A stretch of DNA of 64,000 nt. Source: Macrotrachela quadricornifera. Taxonomy: Eukaryota > Rotifera > Eurotatoria > Philodinida > Philodinidae. The position numbers were made by a program, and so were the translations under genes. Shown piece after piece: positions 36,355-49,261 of the stretch (position 1 is its first letter; the number at the start of each line of letters is the position of its first letter). Below the pieces are notes generated by a model. The model was not told the origin of the DNA, did no database searches, and saw nothing but the letters and a program-made list of their open reading frames with translations. The stretch lies in the NCBI GenBank assembly GCA_022393335.1, contig JAJEKB010000411.1, positions 35,524-99,523 on the forward strand. The letters are read 5' to 3'.

Positions 36355-39300
36355 TTCAGTCCTTGACTGATGTCAATATAATCGAATATTTCCACTCAAT
36401 ATATTTAAAAATGCAAGGTCTTCCAAAACAAGATTTATAAATAATGATCGAAAAGGTTTATATTTCGAAAACTACTTCTCAAAGTCAACCGTGCTTCAGA
36501 AAAGTATGTAACTGTACTTTAGCATCAAAGAACGAAAAATTCTTTTCGCTGCAACCTTTTATTGCAATAGCCTCAGCCATTTATTGTTTCACACTTGATA
36601 TCAATGCACTTGACTGACAAACCTATATATTTACTATTGAAATTTTAGTGACACATTTGAGGACCGTCTCTTGCTAAATATGTACCTTGACTTCCAAGAA
36701 ACTTCATATAACTTTTGTAAATGAAAAAATTAGACTGAATGTTACGTTGTAAGTCTTAATATAAATTTATTTGTAACAATTCAACAAGTAATATCGTTTG
36801 AAAGAACACTAATACCAATTGTTGTATATTAAAGTCTTAACAATTGAAGACAAAAGTCAGTAAATAGGTTTTTATAGTAATTTATAGAAGGGCATAGTAG
36901 ACAGACATTGAATACATAGCAAAAACAAATTATGAGGAGATTGTTTTGTAAAAAAAAACGTACATATCTACTTTTTAACATGCTTGACTTGCTCTTAAAT
37001 AAGACACAATTTAAGATTTTTACACGCTCTACTACTAAGAAAATCATAATTCAAAGAAAAAAAAAGAATTTACTATCTGACTGTGTACTTTAGAAGAGAA
37101 TAGATAGCAAATGTCAATGATTATATTTTTCTATTAATATGAGATAAAAGATCACTGAGTGCAGTTTCTTATTAATTAATTGCAGGTATAAGATCTGTTT
37201 TCTATAATTCAATAGCAATGAAAAAGGTACTGACTGACAGCAAAAACTATGCTCAATCTTCTTTTGAAACATTCTAAAATATGTCTAACACTTCTTTGAA
37301 CTCTAAATGATCGTAATACATATTTAAACTATGATATAGACAATAGACTATTTGCTAGTTATTATGATAACAGCTAGTGATATATCGACATAAACAGTAT
37401 GACACGATCGAATTCTGACTTTTGGCAATAATCAATATAGTAGTTTATGTCTTTATCGAAATACAACATGGTACATTTAGATCCATTGTGGATTCATTCA
37501 GTGAATGCGCACAGTAAGTGAAATTAGTAATAACAAAGAAAAAAACACAAAAACAAATAAGATATTAATTCTGTAATATTTAATTATTATTGAATTAGAA
37601 TAATGAATACAAAAAAAGTTATGTGCGCGTTGCATCTTAATTTTAAACAAGATGTATCGACAAACTTTTTTGTTTTATTATTCTTGCTCAATAATTATTT
37701 ATGAGTATGACAAGAGAAAAAAGAAATTATTATTGTTAAAAAGAATTAGACATTTTTTTTCAATAATAAATTGTTTATATTTTCATTCATCAAATTTCCT
37801 TAAAGAGATAAAAGAAAAGTTATATTAATTACTATAATGTCTATAATGTAATTGTTTATTTAACTTTTTTCGTCTATATTTAACAGATATACTAATTTTT
37901 CTTTATTCAAGGATTTAACATATATTTTTATCTTTCTGTGTCTATAATAATAAACGAATAGGTGTATTAAAATATTATTAAGATGATAACGAAAAGAAAG
38001 CCTCAATCGTCATAAAATAAATGTGAATGGTATTTTCTTTTGTCTATATATAATTATATAATCATATTCATCATATTTATGGTTATTTGGTATTTTCCTA
38101 CAATAAATTTCAATTCGAGAGTTACAATACTGTCTTTTTCACGTCCTACTTCCTAAATGTTACATTTTTTTTTTTAGTCTGTATAACTTGTTTTTATATA
38201 TATGCAAAAACTATTTGAATGCTTTTTAAACTAATAATGGTATAAATATTCCTTTAGCAGCATGTGTGAAAATTAAAAAGAGATATGTGAAAATGTAAAG
38301 TCAAAATTGTATTAAGGGAAAAAACAAATTTTTGTTCGGGATGATACCAGCTTGTTGATTTCTTGTCAAAATTGATTTTTCTCATTAAAATCATATATAT
38401 CTATGAAATTATCTAACTAAATGGTAGTAATATTTTATGATATAGTAGTATTTTTTTTCCATTATATTATAATTTCTTTGAAAAGAAAAAGCAAATAAAC
38501 CTTGAAGAAGAAAACTACACTTACATATTGTCGATAATATTGTGAATAATTTTTTTCTTATGTCGAAACACGTTTTTCTTATGAATAGTTTAACTTGCAC
38601 GCCGTGCGTGCAAGCAAAAAAAATACATGAAGGTTCTGAAACGAAAAAAAAAATATTATTGCTTTGGCGAAAAATTATATATAGTATATTATATGAATAA
38701 TATGTGTGCATTTGCCCAGGTGAACAAATACATAATACGTTTGTATACGTAGTATGCAATAGCATATGCAACGAAGACAACTGTTACTGTTAATTTATGT
38801 GTAATATCTGCAGTCAGGCGAAAAGAAATTTTGGTAGACCGTAGAAATATATACATTTTTTTTTCTTTCTCCTTGTCGTTTCATTCTATATAATAAACTA
38901 TTCATTGAATCCTTGCGGTTATAAAATTAGACGTGAAACTATTTCTTTTTTTTTTCTTTCGTTCTTCCCTAGCAAAAACAAAGAAGTATAATATTAGTTA
39001 TACTTTCTGAACTTAGAAATAAAACAGGAGCTAATAATCGTATATATAAAATGTTGTATATTATTTCGACTAAAAATTAAATATTAGAATAATAGCTAAT
39101 AAGGCTATATTTGAAGGGGTTGGTTGTATTGAATAATATTAAAAGATAAAGATTGATGATGTTCGTTATCAAATATTTATCTAAAAAACAAAAATACAAT
39201 AAAGTTATTATTTCTATAATATTATTCATTCAAAATATGCTTTTGAATTATTTTCTATTGATTTAAATTTTATGTAAACATTTTGATAATTACATATTTT

Positions 39301-40022
39301 TTTACAACATATATTCCATTTTAAAAGTTTTCAAATGCTATTTATAAATGACATGAATGTATGTAAAATGAAACCGTTGACATTTTCTTATCGATGTTTT
39401 ATTAATATCAAATTATCATATAAAGTCATGAATAATATGCTTATTGCAGATTTTTCTCAGAAGTTTAAACTATTAATTAGTACATGAGATATCAAAAATA
39501 ATTTGTTGCTAAATAGAATATTTAAAGATTATATTCAAATATCGATTAATTCTTTATAGATATATAATAGTTGAATATTTAACTTAATGTTTATTATTCA
39601 TTATAATTGTATACAAAAAAAAAGGATAACTACAACGACATATGTCATTTTGGTCTAAATACATCACATAAACAAACATTGAAAAAACTCACTTGACATT
39701 GATATTCAATTCTTATATTCAATATATATATATTATGAATGATAGATTATCTTTTACCTGGAAGCATTTTCTCTATTATGAATTTTATTCTTAAAGATTT
39801 TGTAAATATTATCTTATTTTATTATTTCTCGAATTTATATAATAGAACCTACAAAGAAATTTTTCTTATTAAAGCGTATTTATACGTGATTAATTATAAA
39901 ACGAGAGAATATATCTAATTCACAAAAAAAGCAAGACACAACATTGAAAAAGAGAAAAAAAAAACAACATATATTCTTATTTGTTTATTGTGAATATTTT
40001 GTATATAAAATGAATAATGTTT
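36355..40022. other. Gene-free stretch
   Basis: About 3.7 kb of AT-rich DNA with no supported coding region on either strand. It lies between the TA-flanked element and the 3' end of the Bax inhibitor gene. Confidence 0.5.
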
Positions 40023-41100
40023 TTAACGATTATTATTTTTTTTATCTTTATTTTGTGACTAAAATAAAAGAAAAAAAAATTAAAAGGAAATTTTTAAAGA
40101 AAAAAAAAATCTATACACATACATTTTTAAGTAAAATAATAAGAATTCGAACGAATAAATCGATCATATCAATAAATAAAATAAGTGCATGTCTAAATAT
40201 AATTCAAAAGATTAAAAACAAAAAAAATTTTCAATATTTCTTATTATTTACTTAATATAATTCATATCTCCATTATTAGCTCGTTCAACAATTAATTGAG
40301 TATCATATAAAATATAACCACAAGCAATAGCTAAACCAAGATAAAGATTAATCTAAATAATAAAAAAAAAATTATCTTTTTCTTTTTTTTTTGAACTATT
40401 TTTCATATGAATTTACATTAAAAATAAGTTCCGAACGACCAAATATATTCATTAAACTTAATAAAAATAGAATAGATGTACCCGTACCAAGTAAACCTAT
40501 AATATTTTCAATAAAAAAAAAACAAATCTTTTACATTTTGTTTTTTTACCTCCTAAATATAAATAAGTTCGTTTTTGTGTTAATAATGCACTAAGTGTAA
40601 AACAAACAAATATAATTGTTGTAAATAATAATGCTGTTAAAATAATTTGTGGATTAATATAAATAGCCATATTAATTAATGGACTTAAATAAATTCCAAT
40701 AAATAAAGCTGTTGCTGATAATAATCCAAAACATTGCACTTGTGTATGCACATTGAAATCAATTGAAAATAACCATATACTTGTTATTATTGAAGCAAAT
40801 ATTGCTAAACGTGGATAATTAAGCCAACCTATTATTGATAAATAAATACCTAATGTTGCAAATAAAGTAGCAACTAATAAACAAGTATAAACATTTTTTA
40901 AATGATTTTGAACTCGTGGTTGTCTAAATAAGATAGAATAAAACAAAAAAAGATAATTTAAAAATAAAAAGAAAATAAATAATTAATATTTACAATGTTG
41001 AAAAATCTAAGAGAGTTTTTAAATTAAATTTATTTGATTTACCATCAGTTCGAGATTGATTAGTATTATTAAAGAAAGAAAATGAACTCGTTTGAGACAT
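40023..41100 (-). CDS. TMBIM6: Bax inhibitor-1 (TMBIM6-like)
   Basis: Six exons (40994-41100, 40550-40923, 40417-40496, 40252-40352, 40123-40192, 40023-40058) join in phase to 255 residues, close to the roughly 237 of vertebrate BI-1. The order of conserved blocks matches: an N-terminal LKTLLDFSTL, QPRVQNHLKNVYTCL, a series of six or seven hydrophobic spans, FVCFTLSALLTQKRTYLYLGG, INLYLGLAIACGYILYDTQLI, and ERANNGDMNYIKHAL followed by LFIDMIDLFVRIL. The Asp in the YDTQ motif and the later Asp in LFIDMIDL are the acidic pair implicated in Ca2+ leak. The C-terminus is Lys/Asn-rich (NKDKKNNNR), as the family's basic tail. It is an ER membrane protein that dampens cell death and ER Ca2+ load. The last two exons are short, and an unspliced reading would stop early at NYIK. 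Confidence 0.93.
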
Positions 41101-42367
41101 TATTTATTAGAATATCGATTAACAAATCTAAAAATAAAAGACATTATTTACATATTATATCCAAGTTATTTTAATATATTCTTTACTCGTATAGAATATC
41201 TATTAATGGACTTATGACATCACTCTCAAAGAAAAATAATGAAAACTATAGTTTTAAACTCGCAGATGCTATGCAGCAGTCATATATATATATATAATTT
41301 ATTAGTAAAATAAAATGTAGACTTTATAGAAGTTATGAATACGAGCACGTCAAATTTCAAGTTCTCTATTTACTTTGGTAAATATTTTTTAATAAAATCA
41401 CTATATTGATTGAAAGAAAGAATGAGTAAAACTTTGTTGTATATCAATTTGTAGGAGAATATTCGCTCTACAATCTCTTAAAAGTCATACGATTGATAGT
41501 TCAATTTTCTTTTAATAAATTGTCAAATATTTTATCGACATACGCACTATATCTATTATTGTAGTAGACTACCTTACCTTATATCTCTTTATTTTTCAAT
41601 TAATTATCAGATATTTAACAATATAAAAAAAATCTATGATTTTGTAAAATAAAACTTCTTTATCGAATAAGTTCAGTATATTTAAAGATAACCTTGAACG
41701 AGAATTCTTATTTCTTTATTCATTTATTGAAGACAAACATTTCTTACCAATCAAAATATTCGTTAGTAATTAATTAAAAACTTCCATCATATACCTATTA
41801 TTAATTTTTTCTTGAATATTTCCTTCATTTAATGTCAGTACCTTTATTAACTTTTTTTCAATTACACCCTCACATCAATTTCTGAATTAGTAATCAAATA
41901 ATTAACTTCTGTAACGAGAAAGCTAAAATGTAGAATTAGGAATACGTAGTAAAGAAAACAAAGTAAAGAATGTATTAATATGTCATACTTTGTTGATAAT
42001 CATCTGAATGACGCACAAGAAAAGTGTGTCGAGCTTATTTCCTCATACATAGGAAGAAAGAAAATAAATAAAAGATAAAATCATATAAAGAAATTTATTT
42101 ATTTGTAGATTAATTAACCAATCTGAATACATCAAAAAAAAAAACAAGCTTAAACTTGTTTCTTTTTCTAAATCTCTTACAAATATTAGTAAAATAGATG
42201 ATTTTAAGAAGAGTTATAAGAATTAATATTATCTTCAAGAAGAATAAATTCCATACAAAAATATTTAATCATTAGTGACATCTGTAAACAACCCTTCCTA
42301 TATTGAAGAATATAACCGATATTAGAAAAAGACAATTTCGATAAAAACAAATATATGTAATCGTTTA
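41101..42367. other. Intergenic spacer
   Basis: Between the start of BI-1 and the 3' end of the TTK-like gene. It holds an (AT)n run at about 41283-41296; nothing coding is seen. Confidence 0.5.
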
Positions 42368-42369
42368 TT
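42364..42369 (-). terminator. Polyadenylation signal overlapping the stop codon
   Basis: AATAAA starts inside the TAA stop of the TTK-like gene (TAATAAA). Confidence 0.4.
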
Positions 42370-43402
42370 ACGATCTTGTATAAGGATGTGATAATAACTC
42401 ATATGCAGTTGGTCTTAAATGTGGATCAAATTGAAGACATTTTTTAATACAATCACGTAAATAAGGATCTTGCAATGGAGGAAATGGTATAGGCGTCATT
42501 GATGCTATAGCTTGAGCCTTTTCGTGTATTCCCCTATAAACGGAATATGGTGGACGACCATAAGCCATTTCATATAGAATAATACCTGCTGACCATACAT
42601 CCGATTTCATGCTTGTCTGATAGTGATATACTTCAGGTGCCATATAATCTAAAAAGATAAGATCATTTGATAAAAGTTATATTAAAAATATAATAAATAT
42701 GGATATATACCGAGAGTACCACGAATTGTTGCTCGTTTTAAAATTGCTTGTGGCGAAGAAGTTGGAAAAGCAAGACCTAAATCACTTAATTTGAGCATAT
42801 TGTTCACCACTATCATATTATCCGGTTTGATATCAGCATGTACTTTGAAATAAAAATAAATATATATTAAAATCTTTCATTTTATTTTCCATTACCAACA
42901 GATGCATCTTGAAGACCTTTCAAAATAGAAACAATCTGTTTCCAATATATTCGTTGATATTCATCATCTATTGCTGATATGTGATCTCTTAAATTACCAT
43001 TTCCTAATTCTAATATCATATAACCAGTATTTTCTGCACGATTATATTCATAATCATATATTGGAAGAAAACGATGTGGACGTCTAGCTAAATATTTTAA
43101 CATACGTGCTTCTCTTTTAAAATCTCGTATTCTTCGTGGTAACTCATCAGGAGTAAAACGTGAAAAATAAAAAACTTTAACAGCATATTGAGCAGCTGAT
43201 TGATCTTCACATCGATATACAATAGCTTCACTACCATGACCAATAGTTTCTAAAATACGATAGAGACGACGATGAACAGTAAATATTTGTCCTAGATAAA
43301 AACAATAAAAAAATTCAAATATATTTTATTTATTGTACAAATAAAAAAAAATTAAATCAATATACCGACTGATTCATCATCTCTAGATGATCCAAGACCC
43401 AT
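42368..43402 (-). pseudogene. TTK/Mps1-like protein kinase with an apparent 2-base frameshift
   Basis: Four exons (43366-43402, 42896-43293, 42711-42842, 42368-42648). The kinase domain shows GHGSEAIVY (Gly loop), YAVKV (ATP lysine), a YDYE strand, MILELGNGNLRDHI, YWKQIVSIL, HADIKPDN (catalytic loop, HAD for HRD), LSDLGLA (DLG for DFG), YMAPE, KSDVWSAGIILYEMAYGRPP and a C-terminal LLSHPY. HxD followed by IKPxN, MLKL and the ending match the TTK/Mps1 spindle-checkpoint family best. There is no N-terminal TPR or regulatory part. Exon 1 splices in phase 1 into GQIFTVHRRLY, but two surplus bases at about 43262-43269 then put the rest of the kinase (RILETIGHG) in another frame and the first frame stops soon after. 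Either this is an assembly error, a recent null allele, or translation uses an unseen alternative first exon. All catalytic residues downstream are intact. Confidence 0.7.
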
Positions 43403-45760
43403 ATTAGTTTATTCTAAAGAATTTTTTTCGTCGTAAATTATAAAAATATTACTAAGAATAATTAGAAGAATATTATTTAGTTAATAACAAATACTGTTCT
43501 CATCGGACATATTTTTGTGGTTTTGTTTTTCTTTTTTTTTTTCTTCTTCTTCTCATTTTTGTTGCATCTAGTCACACTCTAATGCACACACACATGTAAA
43601 GAATGCAAAAATGGTCTATTACAAATAAAAAAAAAACAAAACATTATTTTGTCATTTTTCGTATATAAGTAGATGAAGATAATGACTAATTTTTGTGTAT
43701 TTAACTCAGAGATTATCACGTCTACGTGTATAGAAAAAAGAGCGAGGGTGAGAGTCATGCACGGATATATCAAAATAAAAATATAGATCAGCAAGTAAAA
43801 TAATATAGAAATATTGATAACGATCATTTAATGATAATATATCACTGCAATAATTAATAAAATATTGTAATAATTGCAAATATTCATAGGTGACTTAATC
43901 AAACGATATGATTATGAACTATTAAATTTATTTAAATATCTATCCTATAAAGAAAATATCATTTAGATAATAACTAGTATAAAGTGTGAAATATTCACAA
44001 GCTGTTTTGAAATAAATTTCAAAAAAAATAAAAATAATCAATGACCTTGTATTTCTCGTTATTAATTAGTTTAAATATATTTCATTGAATTGTTCAAAGA
44101 GAAAAAAATTTTTTTTGTAGATGGCATGATCAATCGGTATTGATACGTTGATAATATCTGTATAAGAATTGAACTGTATAAACAGTTATATCTCTGTTTT
44201 TATAATAGCCAATAGAAAGTGATTCTTTGTTTTTGTAGAAAGGTTAATCAATTGAGATTACCTGTTAAAATAATTCTTTTTTCTTTTCAAACAAGTAAGT
44301 AAAAATAATCATTTAGTTATGCTTAGTTTTTTTTTTTAAAATATTTCATTTATTCTCCATTCATTTATACTATACAGTTTAGTTGTTAAGATTGTCTGTC
44401 TATATTTATACAAAGCTTCTTTCTTTCGTTATTCATATGAATGTAAATATATCTATTAATTATTTTTGAAAGTAGAGATTTTATGAAATGTTTGTAAATA
44501 ACTAAAATAAAAGAATGGAAGAGATTTATTCGAGTGTCATTATCTGATAAAGATCATATGTATGTAGAAAGTGCTGATGCATATAGCAAGAATATTTTAT
44601 TCATTATGCAAGTTTCTTTTATTTTTTGTTCCGAATATAATTTGTAAGTTTTCTTTTTTTTTCTTCTCTTTTTTTCTTTTGAGGTCACTTGGTCGCTAGC
44701 AATAAAATCTGTAAAGTGTGTATGTGATCTGTTTCTTCTTCTGTTCAATTTTATTATACATACCTTCTTTTCTTTTCGTATTCTTTACTGCTACTATGAA
44801 CAACTATGTATCAAATCTTTGATCAAATAACATTGTACTTAAGCATATACGTATATATATATATATATTGTTCTAACCATTTAAAATGGAAGAACATTAT
44901 CATACATCTAGTGTCAACGGCAAACATCTTTATACTGTACGTATGATGAAATGCAATTCTCATTAGTTAACATAGGATGCGTGACAAGAGAAGTAATAGA
45001 CAAGCATAATCGAGAATTAGTATGTGCTCAGTGATTTTAACAAATTGGATCCTCATTAGAATAAATTTTGATCAACAAAAAGAAAACGAAAGGAGTAATA
45101 CGTGTTTAAACATAGATGTTCATAGACGATAGTTATAATAAGAGAAGATATACATATATACTCTTTTATTTCATGACAGTCTTATTGAGCGAGACGATCG
45201 ATATGTTCAAATCGTTTAATATGTGCATGAATGTGTATCTCTATATTTAGTTCATCGATTATCTTTTACTTTTTTTTTTTTTTCATTTTTAATTGAGAAA
45301 TATGTATTACAAAATTTGTATCTTTTTCATTTCTTCTTGAATATGGGTTTTATTTTAAAATGTTCGGCATGAATTGTACTTTAGATATCTACATATACAT
45401 GATATTAATTGAACTTTGATGTTGTAGTTTCTTCTATGTTGACTAGAATATTCTACACATTCTTAATTGCCTGAAGCGACGAGTCGTGGTAGATAGCGAG
45501 ACAGCGTGAAAAATAACGACGCTTCGAGACAATGAACAGTAAAAGAGAGAAAAAAAGAGAGATGTGATGGTTAATTTCATGGGTTAATATAGGCGGCGTA
45601 GAGAAGAGGGAAAAGAAAAAGACAAGCAGTTGTTGGATATTTGTCGATAGTAATGAACAACCATCGGAAAGCAATAATGACAACAAAAACAACATATGAG
45701 TTACTCTTAAACAAAAGTACTAATGCTCTTGAGCAACATTACTGTCCATCAAAAGTCGAA
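43403..45760. other. Intergenic region between divergent TTK-like and VANGL genes
   Basis: No supported gene. It holds AT runs (about 44851-44866), a poly-T tract near 45269-45283, and a less AT-rich patch at about 45470-45690 immediately before a possible VANGL leader donor. Confidence 0.5.
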
Positions 45761-46036
45761 GTGAGTAATATTATTTACAATGAATTTTCTTTTGATAATA
45801 ATCAATAGGAATAGAATTATTAAATATACTTGAAATTATCTATGATGACATGATTCTATTAAGTATTTATTTCATAATAATTTAAAAACTAATATGTTCC
45901 TTTAATTCAATATAATCTCTCATTGTATTATTCTTTAAATATATTCTTACTATTGTGTAAATGCATCATGCAACATTGCGTTTTTATATTTGAAATTATT
46001 TTTCTTTCTTCATTAAATTTGAAATAATTATTATAG
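45761..46036 (+). other. Probable 5' UTR intron of VANGL
   Basis: GTGAGT follows AAAGTCGAA at 45761, and TTATAG ends at about 46036, three bases before the VANGL ATG. A leader exon ending at 45760 is inferred; transcript data are needed to fix its start. Confidence 0.45.
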
Positions 46037-46039
46037 ATC

Positions 46040-48310
46040 ATGGATCCTGATACTTATGGTGGTTCACTTAATTCTGCAGTTCCATCATCATCACATACAG
46101 TAAATAATGAATTACGTTCATCAACTCGTCGTCATCATCATAAAAAACGTCATAATGATGTTATACCAACAACATCATCAGCTCCTATAACTTCAACAGA
46201 TAGTCAAGATGAACGTATTGAAGTTAAAATTCTTCCACAAGATGATAATTGGGGTGAAACAACAACAATAACATGTAATGGAGCTAATGAAGATACTTTA
46301 ACAAATAATAATGATACAAGTTTACAATTTAATGATAATAATAATCATGATAATAAACATTTAATAAATAATTTTAATCGACGAACATTATCTATTTCAA
46401 TATCACAATTTATTATCTATTTACTTTGTTTAATTGCATTTATATCACCAATATTTTTTCTTACATTACCGTTTGCATTAATAACATCTGATTTAATATA
46501 TATTGATGATTATTCATCAATAATAACAATTATATTTAAACTTATTTTTATATTTCTTGGTACATTTCTATTACTTTATCGACGACGAAATACAACATAT
46601 TTACCACGTATTCATTTACAAAAAACATGTTTAATTATTATTCTATTAATTCAAATTATTGCCTATTGGTTTTATTATATATTTAAATTATTACAACCAA
46701 AATTTGATAAATATGAAAGAATTATATCAATGACATCAACATATGAAGATTTACTTTTATTTATTTTAATATTATCTATTCTTATCTTAGAAGTTAAATG
46801 GTTATATCCAAAATGGATTGTTAAAGTTGTTCGTTCACCTGATGGACAAACACAACAATATACAATTGGTAAAATAAAATATTTTATTTATTTAATATAC
46901 ATATATTTTTATTTTCTTTTTGATTTAAAAGGATCAATGACAATACAAGAAGCAAGTATTTATTTATTAGAACAATATTATAAAGATTTTCCTGTATTTA
47001 ATCCATGGTTGGAAAATGCTCATCAAACACAAGGAAAACGTCATGGAACATTTTCAACAAAATCTATTGGTTCACAATCAAATTCATCAACTATTGCTAA
47101 TGGTACAAATGGAAATCTTGGACGATCGATGCGTGCTTTTAATGATCGGTAAATTATTTTATTTTTACTATTATTGATGAAATTGTATGTACGAAATACG
47201 TGTCTCTTTAAAAAAAATTTGAATCTACTGAAATTCGTACTCTATATCGCTATCTATGTATATAGAAAAGTTATGTCTCGATCAGATGATCTTCTAAAGA
47301 ATGTCGTCGATCATTCATCCAATTATTTTTATAATTTAATAGATCTTATTGCCTGACATCATACAGCTGTTGAATGAAAGTGATGGTTATCTTTTTTCTG
47401 TTATGTTCATTTTAATCAGTTTAGATAAAAGATGAGAGCTAAATCGTTAACATCACTTTTTCATATAACTTTCTGTAAGAAAACGAGACTTCACACTTAA
47501 GATCAAATAAACAAACGATATCGATTCAATGATGAAATTTTATTATTCCATTCGAACGAGTTTCTAACGACTTGCCATTCTCTAGCATTACCTGTAAAGA
47601 TAATGTTTAAAAGAAAATATTCTTATCAATTAATTATAGATTTTATGATGAACTTGATTATGAACGTCGTATACGAAAGAGACGTACAAAATTATTAAGT
47701 TCATGTGAAGATGCATTTACACATGTACGAAAATGTCTAAATGAAAAATATGGTTCACATATACCAATGGATGCACGAGAAGCAGCACAAGTAAATATTT
47801 ATATATTTTAAAATTAATTTAATAAAAAAACAAAAAAATCTTTTTTAGGCTGTATTTTCTTCGATGTCACGTTCTCTTCAAAAATATCTTCGATTAACTC
47901 GACAACAACCATATTTTACAAGAGAATCAATTATATCACATTTAGCAACATGTTTATCACATGATTTATCACCTCGAACATTTCTTGAACGATATATTCA
48001 AACAGAATCTCAACCATTAGCTACATTATTATTTCCTGCATTAGCATCATTAACAAATAATCACGAACAATCTTGGACACTTGTATGTGATCATCAAATA
48101 TCAACAAATGATGATGAAAAAGAAAAAAATATTTCTATAAATCAATCAATTTATTCAAATTTAATATGTATACTTAAACAACAACATGCTGAACATATTG
48201 CTTTAATATGTACATTTCATCAAATGCCAAGAGTTAATTTAATTGAGAGATTCTTTGATTCAAAACATAATAAATTTGTTTTGAAATTAAATTCAGAAAC
48301 ATCTGTTTAA
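46040..48310 (+). CDS. VANGL: Van Gogh/Strabismus planar-cell-polarity protein
   Basis: Four exons (46040-46868, 46932-47148, 47640-47790, 47849-48310) join in phase to 552 residues, near the 520-580 usual for the family. The N-terminal tail has a basic HHHKKRH patch and the conserved DDNWGETTT motif. Four membrane spans follow at about 118-145, 159-183, 196-220 and 237-258. The cytosolic tail includes KVVRSPDGQTQQY, ASIYLLEQYYKDFPVFNPWL, ERRIRKRRTKL, EDAFTHV, MDAREAAQAVFSSMSRSLQKYLR and QQPYFTRESI. The last four residues are ETSV, the PDZ-binding motif that docks Dishevelled/Scribble partners. It is a core membrane component of planar polarity, acting with Prickle at one cell face. The third intron is 491 bases, long for this window. 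The head-to-head neighbour is the TTK-like kinase. Confidence 0.96.
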
Positions 48311-49261
48311 ATAGAATTCAAATCTTTATTTACTTTAAAGAAAAAAAAAAAGTCAGATATTTTGTTTGTTTATTTGTTTTTTTTATTACGAATTTTGTTT
48401 TTGATGATGATTCAATCTCTCAAACAATAATTAAATACATTCATTGATTTGTTTGCATTTTCTTTCTCTTGTACGTGTGTTTGTTTGCTACATTTTTTTT
48501 TCTTTCTTTCTTCATATCTTTTTTTTTTGTTCAGTGTTAAATAGTGAAAAAGAGAAGAAAATTTGTATAATAAAATAAATTAAGAAGAGATTTAATTTAT
48601 TTAATCTTCTATTAATAAAAAAAACTAATGATAATTGAAAAGTATTAATATTCAATTTTAGGATTTATAAAAGAATTTCGATTCGGGCGTTGCTTAGATA
48701 ACTGTTATAGTTATACATTAGAATGAGTTAAAGATTGTTGGATCTTCAATATGATGAATACTCGATCGATTAAATTATATACTTTAAGTAACTAAGCTAT
48801 TGAATAACGACAAATGTCGGATAAGAAAAGGTTATTGTAGTGATATTCGAAACTAAAGCTCTTTAATGTACTACTATGATCAAGTCAATTAGTTTTGAAG
48901 GATTAACGTTATTTATAATTCATCAAGATTTATTTACAACAACATATGTACTATCTTGCTTTATATGATATTTTACATTCTATCCTATGTTAAAAGATTT
49001 AACAAATCTTTGAATGTTTATCTGTTACTGGCGTTAATTCTGCATAAACATGAACTCTTCTAAATATTAAGACTCAAATGATTTGTTATATATGAGTACA
49101 ATATACAAATCGATCGAAAATTAATTAATAATTTATTGAAAAAAAGAAGAAGGTTGAATAGAAAGATCAATTAAAATATTCACTTATTATAAAAGAGATT
49201 TTCAGTTAATTTAAATAAGTAAATAGAAGAAGAAGAAGAAGAAGAAAATAAAAATCTATAA
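48311..49261. other. Spacer between convergent VANGL and MsrB genes
   Basis: T-rich 3' flank of VANGL, then a short (GAA)n/(AGA)n-type purine run at about 49227-49247. No coding sequence is seen. Confidence 0.5.

Noticed and set aside
39944..40255. Plus-strand Lys-rich ORF of 103 codons
   Set aside because: Overlaps the last three exons of Bax inhibitor-1 on the opposite strand, which match the family ending.
47174..47356. Plus-strand ORF of 60 codons
   Set aside because: Lies within the third VANGL intron and shows no coding features.
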